A stretch of DNA of 64,000 nt from JAAZIN01 sp964464625 (GTDB taxonomy: Bacteria; Bacillota; Dethiobacteria; DTU022): assembly GCA_964464625.1 (NCBI GenBank), contig CAYXKD010000001.1, positions 39,553 to 103,552 on the forward strand, read 5' to 3'. Below the pieces are notes generated by a model that made no database searches, was not told the DNA's origin, and saw only the letters and a program-made list of their open reading frames with translations. A program made the position numbers and the translations under genes. Within the stretch, counting starts at the first letter, position 1. Each line of letters opens with the position of its first letter. Shown piece after piece: positions 58,722-64,000 of this stretch.

Positions 58722-59555
58722 TTACGATGGTGCACCTTTAAAGAGCCTTATTGTTACTTCTATATAATCTTGCTCCACCTTCTCCTCCACTTCAGGCCTC
58801 AGGCCGGAATCTTCAATTATTTTAACAGCCTGGCGAATGGTATTTAAAAATATTCGCAAATCCCGAACTTTGCCCTTGCGCCGCATGCCGGGCTCCTTGA
58901 TCTCCTTCTGCTCCACCATCTGCCTTATTCTCTTTTCAGTATCACTTACGGTAAGATCCCCCTGGATTATCTCCCGGAGCACCTTCTTCTGCTGTTCATC
59001 CGTATTAAGTTTCAACAATGCGCGGGCATGTCTTTCTGAAAGCTGTTCTTTCACTATAATATCTTTTATCTCATCAGGAAGTTTCAGCAGTCTCATCTTG
59101 TTTGCTATCGTCGACTGGCTCTTGCCAAGACGCTGGGCCAGCACTTCCTGTGTCAAATTGAATGTCTGAATCAATCTGGCGTAACCTTCCGCTTCATCAA
59201 AGTAACCAAGGTTTTCCCGCTGCAGATTTTCTATAAGCGCCATTGCAGCTACATCGCTGTCTGAAAGAGCTTTTACAGTAGCCGGTATCGATTTCCATCC
59301 CAAATTCCTGCAGGCAATGACCCTGCGCTCTCCAGCGACAATCTGGTAAACCCTGCCCAGGCGCCGTACGATAATGGGATGCAACAATCCATAGGTTCTT
59401 ATGGACTGGGTCAGCTCGGCAATTTTATCTTTTGGAAAACTCCTCCTGGGTTGGTAGGGATTTTGCTGAAGGTGGTCTATGCGGACCTGAATGATCTTTT
59501 CCCTGCTCACCTCTCCCTCGAACAATGGAAAATTACCTATCCCGTCATCCTTCAT
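58722..59555 (-). CDS. noc: Nucleoid occlusion protein Noc (ParB paralog)
   Basis: A 277-residue ParB-like protein that blocks division over the nucleoid. The fold repeats ParB features: GERRVIACRNLG, ENLQRENLGYFDEA and the HTH QEVLAQRLGKSQSTIANKMRLL, in which residues differ from ParB and should bias it to Noc sites. The N-terminal membrane-targeting segment of Bacillus Noc is not obvious. The gene order rsmG-noc-parA-parB is that of Bacillus. A perfect Noc site lies at 37199. Confidence 0.9.
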   Translation of the reverse strand: MKDDGIGNFPLFEGEVSREKIIQVRIDHLQQNPYQPRRSFPKDKIAELTQSIRTYGLLHPIIVRRLGRVYQIVAGERRVIACRNLGWKSIPATVKALSDSDVAAMALIENLQRENLGYFDEAEGYARLIQTFNLTQEVLAQRLGKSQSTIANKMRLLKLPDEIKDIIVKEQLSERHARALLKLNTDEQQKKVLREIIQGDLTVSDTEKRIRQMVEQKEIKEPGMRRKGKVRDLRIFLNTIRQAVKIIEDSGLRPEVEEKVEQDYIEVTIRLFKGAPS

Positions 59556-59634
59556 CTGATGATCACCGCCTCAAGCTTGCTTATGGAAACTATTAGACAA
59601 CTATGGAAACATTCCTTCAAGAAGGGAATTAAAA

Positions 59635-60363
59635 TTAACCTGTCAGTGGTTTACGGGCCGGCAAACCGGGCCGTCTTGGGTAATCTTGCGGAGTCGCTTT
59701 TATTTTCTTAATCATATAAAGTGTTCGCCATTCCCCGGTGGGAAGACGATAGCGCCGGCGCTGTTCCAGCCGGCCCCCACAAAGGCTAAGGGACAGTGAT
59801 GCTTCTTCCATCTCTGCCTCCCCCTGTTTCCCTTTGTACAAAAGTAAATATCCTCCTCTTTTTATCAGAGGCAGCCCCAACTCTACCAGCACCGTAGTCT
59901 TTGCCACCGCCCGGCAGACTACACAATCGATTTGCTCACGACAGCCGGGGTCGCGGCCCCATTCCTCTGCCCGCCCCGGCAAATAATAAACATTTTTTAA
60001 TTTTAATTCTGCCCCAACGCGTCTTAAAAAAGCAATCTTCCGCCTGTTGGAATCCATAAGATAAAGCGTTCTCTCAGGAAGGTAGATTTTTAAGGGGATT
60101 CCCGGCATGCCTGCACCGGTGCCCAGATCGAGCAAGCTACCCTCCGGTTTCTGCCAAATTGTAAGGGGATAAAGCGAATCGAACAGGTGTTTCTCTACCA
60201 ATGTTAGTCCCCTTCTATCTCCCATCAACCGCTGTTTTTCCAGTCCTTCCATGAGAAGCTCAATATAGAGCAGAAACTGTTCTTTCTGAAGCTCACTAAT
60301 TTTCAGCCCCAGCTTCTTAATTACCCTCTCTAGTCCGGTTGCGTGTTCTTCTCCGGATACCAT
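59635..60363 (-). CDS. rsmG: 16S rRNA (guanine-N7)-methyltransferase
   Basis: Methylates G527 of 16S rRNA using SAM. The 242-residue protein has SAM-binding LLDLGTGAGMPGIPLKI and the following LYLMDSNRRKIAFLRRV, plus DCVVCRAVA. The ATG at 60363 is used; a GTG three codons earlier is possible. It directly follows mnmE, with no mnmG between them. Confidence 0.95.
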   Translation of the reverse strand: MVSGEEHATGLERVIKKLGLKISELQKEQFLLYIELLMEGLEKQRLMGDRRGLTLVEKHLFDSLYPLTIWQKPEGSLLDLGTGAGMPGIPLKIYLPERTLYLMDSNRRKIAFLRRVGAELKLKNVYYLPGRAEEWGRDPGCREQIDCVVCRAVAKTTVLVELGLPLIKRGGYLLLYKGKQGEAEMEEASLSLSLCGGRLEQRRRYRLPTGEWRTLYMIKKIKATPQDYPRRPGLPARKPLTG

Positions 60364-60379
60364 CCCCACCACCCTGTTT

Positions 60380-61768
60380 CTATTTCCCGATACAAAACTC
60401 GCTAAATATGCGATCCAGAATTTCCCCAGAGATATTCTCTCCGCTAATCTCCCCCAGCCTCAACCATGCATCCTTCAGATCAAGACTCACCAGTTCAAGG
60501 GGCCAATATTCATTGGCCTGCAGCGCCTTTTCCATGAGAGTTCGGGCTTCCAGGATAATCCCGGCATGCCTCAATGTGACAATAGCCGGGCTTTCTGCAG
60601 CCACAGGTCCCAGGTTTTTATCCAGCAAGTTTACAATGACATCTTCAAGAAGATCTATGCCCTGATTAAGTGTTGCTGAAGTCTGTACCAGGGGATACCC
60701 CTGAAAATGTTCAGTCACTCTACTTCGATCAATCTTCTGATCGAGGTCCATCTTATTAATGACGACAACTACAAGCTGCCCGGGGCGAAGCAGCGATGCC
60801 ACACTCTCATCATCTTCGCTCCATGATGTGGATCCATCCAGAACAACAATCAATAAGCGGGCTTCGGTAATAGCGCCCCTGGCCCTCAAAACCCCCTCCT
60901 TTTCCACCGGATCATCTGTACCGTGTATACCGGCAGTATCGATCAGGCGGAGAGGATAACCGCACACTGTAATAAATCCCTCCAGAAGATCTCTTGTCGT
61001 CCCCGGTATTTCATGGACAATGGCACGCTGCTCCTTCAGCAACGCGTTTAGCAGCGATGATTTACCAGCATTGGGTTTTCCGGCAATCGCGGTGATGAGC
61101 CCCTCTTGCATTACCCGCCCCCGCTCTGCTCCATCTGTTAATTTACCAAGACGCTCCACTATCCTGATCATTTCTTCCCTTGTTTTATCATCTAATTTAA
61201 CTTCATCTTCAAGATCTTCAGGAAAATCTAGATGAGCCTCCAGGCGGATTAGAATATTTAAAATCCCTTCCCGAAGCTCCCCTATCTCTTTTGAAAGATG
61301 CCCTCCCACATTTAAGACTGCTTTTTTTACAGCCTCATCGGAGCGGGCACGAATAATCTTCAAAACGCTCTCTGCCTGGCTGAGATCAATCCGCCCGTTA
61401 AGGAAAGCACGCCTCGTAAATTCTCCCGGACCGGCCATCCTGGCTCCTTCTTCCAAAGCCCGCTTCAATATCACACGCAGCGTTAAAATACCGCTGTGGC
61501 AATTTATTTCCACGCTATCCTCACGTGTATAGGTGCGCGGTGCCCTCATAAAAGTTACCAGCGCCTCATCAAGGCGATCGCTGTTCCCAGAAAGGATATG
61601 GCCGTAATAAAGATAATGTGATCTGGGATAACCCCTGGAGGGTTTCCTCCAGGGGAGAAACATCTTTTTACCGATAGAAAATGCATCTTTACCGCTTATA
61701 CGGACAATGCCAATGCCACCCTCCCCAACGGGTGTACTGATTGCAGCAATCGTATCGCCTTCGCTCAA
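60380..61768 (-). CDS. mnmE: tRNA modification GTPase MnmE
   Basis: Acts with MnmG to make (c)mnm5 on U34 of tRNAs. The 462-residue protein has an N-terminal tetrahydrofolate-binding domain, a helical part, and a G domain with GKPNAGKSSLL (G1), DTAG (G3) and NKMD (G4). The C-terminal FCIGK is the conserved catalytic end. The start is TTG, 8-10 bases after AGGAGGG, directly following a terminator hairpin. Its partner MnmG, usually the next gene, is missing here. Confidence 0.97.
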   Translation of the reverse strand: MSEGDTIAAISTPVGEGGIGIVRISGKDAFSIGKKMFLPWRKPSRGYPRSHYLYYGHILSGNSDRLDEALVTFMRAPRTYTREDSVEINCHSGILTLRVILKRALEEGARMAGPGEFTRRAFLNGRIDLSQAESVLKIIRARSDEAVKKAVLNVGGHLSKEIGELREGILNILIRLEAHLDFPEDLEDEVKLDDKTREEMIRIVERLGKLTDGAERGRVMQEGLITAIAGKPNAGKSSLLNALLKEQRAIVHEIPGTTRDLLEGFITVCGYPLRLIDTAGIHGTDDPVEKEGVLRARGAITEARLLIVVLDGSTSWSEDDESVASLLRPGQLVVVVINKMDLDQKIDRSRVTEHFQGYPLVQTSATLNQGIDLLEDVIVNLLDKNLGPVAAESPAIVTLRHAGIILEARTLMEKALQANEYWPLELVSLDLKDAWLRLGEISGENISGEILDRIFSEFCIGK

Positions 61769-61779
61769 GCCGGCCCTCC

Positions 61780-61815
61780 TAAAAAGAAAAACCGCCCCTC
61801 CCTTGAGGAACGGTT
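61780..61815 (-). terminator. Terminator or attenuator between jag and mnmE
   Basis: On the minus strand AACCGTTCCTC, loop AAGG and GAGGGGCGGTT give an 11-pair stem with two G-U pairs, then TTTTTCTTTTT. The mnmE ribosome site begins only a few bases later. Without a promoter in the remaining 12 bases, mnmE must be read through from jag or start inside the hairpin. Confidence 0.82.
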
Positions 61816-61827
61816 CTCCCTGCCGAA

Positions 61828-62448
61828 TTATCGCGGTGCTATAACCACTTTGCGGTAGGGTTCTTCCCCCTTGCTATAGGTTACAACATTTTCAAAATCC
61901 TGCAAAGCAATGTGGATGACTCGCCTTTCCTGAGGTGTCATGGGCTCCAGAACCTGTTCACACCCTTCCAGATCAACGCGACGAGCGATGCTCTGGGCAA
62001 GCCTGGTCAGCGTCTGCTCGCGGCGGGAGCGGTAATTCTCAATATCTACAACAACCATCTTTTTTAAATGGGCAAACTGGCGCCGCATAACCGTATTTGC
62101 CAGGTATTGCAGATCATTTAAAGTTCTTCCCCGCCTCCCTATAAGTACACCAACTTTTTTACCGTTTATAGAAGCGCAGATCCTTTCTTCTTCCTCCTGA
62201 ACCTGGATCACTGTGTTTAGCCCCATTCTTTCAACAATGCCGCTTAAAAAATCATCCAGATACATGGAAGGAGTTAAGCGCGGGCTAACCTTGACCCGGG
62301 CCGTCCGCGAGCTGATAAAGCTGAAAAACCCCTGAGCCGGCTGGGATAAAATCTCAACAACAGCGTTGTCTTTTTTTATTCCCAGGGTGGAAAGCGCCTT
62401 CACAACAGCCTCTTCAACGTTTCGGCCTGTAGTCTCAACAGAATTCAT
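61828..62448 (-). CDS. jag: Jag/KhpB RNA-binding protein
   Basis: A 206-residue protein with three parts: a Jag N-terminal domain (about 1-50, VETTGRNVEEAV), a KH domain (about 80-150, with LIGRRGRTLNDLQYLANTV) and an R3H domain (about 150-206, ending with PMTPQERRVIHIALQD). It acts in RNA binding and in cell-wall and division control. The ATG overlaps the end of yidC by four bases. The spoIIIJ-jag pair is standard. Confidence 0.96.
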   Translation of the reverse strand: MNSVETTGRNVEEAVVKALSTLGIKKDNAVVEILSQPAQGFFSFISSRTARVKVSPRLTPSMYLDDFLSGIVERMGLNTVIQVQEEEERICASINGKKVGVLIGRRGRTLNDLQYLANTVMRRQFAHLKKMVVVDIENYRSRREQTLTRLAQSIARRVDLEGCEQVLEPMTPQERRVIHIALQDFENVVTYSKGEEPYRKVVIAPR

Positions 62449-63191
62449 CTCCCTTTCTTCTCCCCTTTTTTTGCTTTTGATTCTTTTTTTATTTTCTTCG
62501 CATCAGTTTCCGGCGCCTTCACGTCACCTTTCTTCTTGTCCATCTGAAGAATTAAAAAGTGCTGCCCCATAGTTAAGATATTACTTGTAACCCAGTAAAT
62601 AATGAGGCCGGCCGGAAAAGAAAAGCTAAAAAATACAAACATAGCCGGCATCATGTATAGCAGCATTTTTTGACTGGTATCAGTCATAGACAGTTTTTGA
62701 TAGATAAAGGTGCTCACCCCGGAAAGTACCGGAAAGATATAATATATGATTTGCTGAGTCAAATCACCCTGAAATGCACTCGGTGATACCGCCAGGTCGA
62801 TATATTCAAAGGATGGTATGAGAAAAGTGTTGATAGATTCCCCTAAAAATTCATTCGTTTCCCTGAGCAGGCGAAAGATCCCATACAAGATGGGCAGTTG
62901 AACAAGCATGGGTAGACATCCGGCCAGAGGGTTGATTTTATTTTTCTGCATAAACTCCGTCATAGCCTGATTTTGCTTTTCTTTATCATTTTTATATTTT
63001 TGCTGTATTTTTTTAATTTCAGGGTTTAACTCTTGCATTCTTTTACTTGATTCCAATTGCTTATGGTTCAAGGGAAAAGTAACCGCCTTTATCAGAACCG
63101 TAAGGATAATGATGGCTGCACCAAAGTTAGGCACAATACCGTAAATAAAGCTCAGGATCTTACTGAAAAACTGAGCAATCGCTACTGTCAT
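62445..63191 (-). CDS. yidC: Membrane protein insertase YidC (SpoIIIJ type)
   Basis: A 248-residue insertase with the Gram-positive form, no large periplasmic domain. Five membrane helices are expected, with the hydrophilic-groove arginine in TVLIKAVTFPLNHKQ or downstream, and the segment INPLAGCLPMLVQLPILYGIFRLL that is a family signature. A basic C-terminal tail contacts ribosomes. A typical N-terminal lipoprotein signal is not seen. The gene lies between yidD and jag. Confidence 0.97.
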   Translation of the reverse strand: MTVAIAQFFSKILSFIYGIVPNFGAAIIILTVLIKAVTFPLNHKQLESSKRMQELNPEIKKIQQKYKNDKEKQNQAMTEFMQKNKINPLAGCLPMLVQLPILYGIFRLLRETNEFLGESINTFLIPSFEYIDLAVSPSAFQGDLTQQIIYYIFPVLSGVSTFIYQKLSMTDTSQKMLLYMMPAMFVFFSFSFPAGLIIYWVTSNILTMGQHFLILQMDKKKGDVKAPETDAKKIKKESKAKKGEKKGR

Positions 63192-63224
63192 ATGTCAATT
63201 CCTCCTGCATTTCTTTACCATACC

Positions 63225-63476
63225 TCAGTTTAGCGGGTCATATCCGCCAAGGTGAAGGGGATGACATTTCAAAATTCTTCGGATCCCAAGTAAGCTCCCA
63301 TGAATAACCCCGTATTTTAACACAGCTTCATAACAATACTGCGAGCAGGTAGGATAAAATCTGCATGTAGCAGGTTTCAAGGGTGAAATAAATCTTTGGT
63401 AAAACCTAATTAAAAGCAAAGGTATTGTCCTTATATCTATTTCTTTAATGGCCTCAGCAATTTTCCTTTTTGACAT
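63225..63476 (-). CDS. yidD: Membrane protein insertion efficiency factor YidD
   Basis: An 83-residue protein with the YidD signature: LIRFYQRFISPLKPATCRFYPTCSQYCYEAVLKYG and a C-terminal CHPLHLGGYDP. Three or four cysteines are conserved. It assists the YidC pathway. The start lies within the end of rnpA (40-base overlap), so translational coupling is likely. Confidence 0.96.
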   Translation of the reverse strand: MSKRKIAEAIKEIDIRTIPLLLIRFYQRFISPLKPATCRFYPTCSQYCYEAVLKYGVIHGSLLGIRRILKCHPLHLGGYDPLN

Positions 63477-63781
63477 AAATAAAGCAGCTCCTCACAGGCC
63501 TGGCTGAATGTCACGCCCACGGCCGCTTTTCGGGCTACAACAACAATATCATACCCTTCTTTTATACATCCGTAATTTTGCCTGAATGCTTCACCAAAAA
63601 CCCTTCTGATCCGGTTTCTCTGAACGCTTTTGCCAACCTTTTTGCTGATAGAAAAGCCAATTTTACTTTTCCCGCTCTTGTTTGGGTATACATATAGCAC
63701 AATTCTTCTCCCAAACAGGGCACGTCCGCGCCGGTATACCCTTTTGTATTCCCAGTTTTTTTTCAGCCGTTCTATCTTCAT
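63437..63781 (-). CDS. rnpA: Ribonuclease P protein component
   Basis: The 114-residue protein subunit of RNase P, which matures tRNA 5' ends. The core motif is IGFSISKKVGKSVQRNRIRRVFGEAFR, with an RNA-binding RNR loop. The N-terminus MKIERLKKNWEYKRVYRRG is standard. The ATG is eight bases after the rpmH stop; the two genes are co-transcribed. Confidence 0.97.
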   Translation of the reverse strand: MKIERLKKNWEYKRVYRRGRALFGRRIVLYVYPNKSGKSKIGFSISKKVGKSVQRNRIRRVFGEAFRQNYGCIKEGYDIVVVARKAAVGVTFSQACEELLYLCQKGKLLRPLKK

Positions 63782-63789
63782 CCCTAAAA

Positions 63790-63924
63790 TCAGGCACTTA
63801 TTCTTTTGCGCCGTCGCTGACGCCTCTTTCTGACGATAGCCCGCCCTGAAGTGGTTTTCATTCTATGAAGAAATCCATGCTTTCTTTTTCTTCTTCTGCA
63901 TTTCGGCTGATATGTCCTTTTCAT
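63790..63924 (-). CDS. rpmH: 50S ribosomal protein L34
   Basis: A 44-residue, highly basic protein. The frame reads MKRTYQPKCRRRKRKHGF and ends RKRRQRRRKRISA; the motif HGFLHRMKTTSGRAI is the L34 core. A cysteine takes the place usual for Asn or Thr at residue 9. The ATG follows AAGGAAAGAG. It is the first gene of the rpmH-rnpA-yidD-yidC-jag operon, with a strong promoter. In Firmicutes dnaA is divergent from it just across the origin region. Confidence 0.98.
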   Translation of the reverse strand: MKRTYQPKCRRRKRKHGFLHRMKTTSGRAIVRKRRQRRRKRISA

Positions 63925-63963
63925 AACTCTTTCCTTTCCTTTTAACTGTTATGAGTATAAAAA

Positions 63964-63993
63964 AGTATACCTTAAAAAAATTAACAATGTCAA
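63964..63993 (-). promoter_or_regulatory. Strong promoter of rpmH
   Basis: On the minus strand consensus TTGACA (63993-63988), an 18-base AT-rich spacer and TATACT (63969-63964). The leader to rpmH is about 30-35 bases. The bases beyond it, at the right edge, would belong to the oriC-dnaA region. Confidence 0.88.
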
Positions 63994-64000
63994 GATAAAC

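Noticed and set aside
1..64000. CRISPR arrays, insertion sequences, prophage or integrated elements
   Set aside because: No regularly spaced repeats, transposase, integrase or phage genes were seen; the window is core chromosome.

Overview
The window looks like a piece of the chromosome of an endospore-forming, anaerobic Firmicute of the Clostridia type. Support comes from the spore genes (spoIIID, spoIID, a spoIIQ-like gene, spoIIR, sigG, yyaC, ywmB, lonC), Gram-positive gene orders (rpmH-rnpA-yidD-yidC-jag-mnmE; noc-parA-parB; walR-walK-yycH-yycI; rpsF-ssb-rpsR), an S-box SAM riboswitch, and anaerobe-type genes (a CooC-like nickel ATPase, an oxygen-independent homocysteine synthesis set, a cupin phosphoglucose isomerase). 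I cannot name the species. I see no phage, transposon, rRNA operon or CRISPR array.

The right end is the replication-origin side: rpmH lies at the edge, with dnaA expected just beyond it. All genes but four (ydcZ-like, nikR, pbp1A-like, yyaC) are on the minus strand, so they point away from the origin and are co-oriented with replication. A perfect parS site (57045-57060) sits next to parB-parA-noc, and a perfect match to the Bacillus Noc-binding sequence lies at 37199-37212.

Layout from right to left. 50-64 kb: ribosomal proteins L34, S6, S18 and L9, RNase P protein, membrane insertion (yidC, yidD), tRNA modification (mnmE), rsmG, chromosome partitioning, bactofilin, a cell-wall peptidase, adk, ychF, ssb. 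34-50 kb: lonC, dnaB, a flavoprotein, a G5/M23 peptidase, the WalRK cell-wall two-component system with YycH and YycI, a second murA, phosphatases. 26-35 kb: a class A PBP, rho, a LysM/M23 peptidase, L31, release factor 1 and its methylase, nikR. 12-26 kb: sigG-spoIIR, a Na/Pi transporter, tsaC, a low-molecular-weight phosphatase, rpiB, glyA, dCMP deaminase, then ywmB-murA-spoIID-spoIIQ-spoIIID-mbl as in Bacillus. 0-12 kb, the most individual part: gap and cupin pgi, a three-gene homocysteine operon, tRNA-Thr, a MoxR-VWA-CooC metal-chaperone-like cassette with a phosphoribosyltransferase, SAM-riboswitch-controlled metK, and the N-terminal part of recD2.

The left end hints at linked metabolism: homocysteine synthesis and metK supply the methionine/SAM cycle, glyA supplies one-carbon units, and CooC with NikR point to nickel enzymes such as CO dehydrogenase, although no CODH gene is in the window. 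Two stretches (29884-30010 and 32495-32574) look like structured RNAs that I could not assign to a family.
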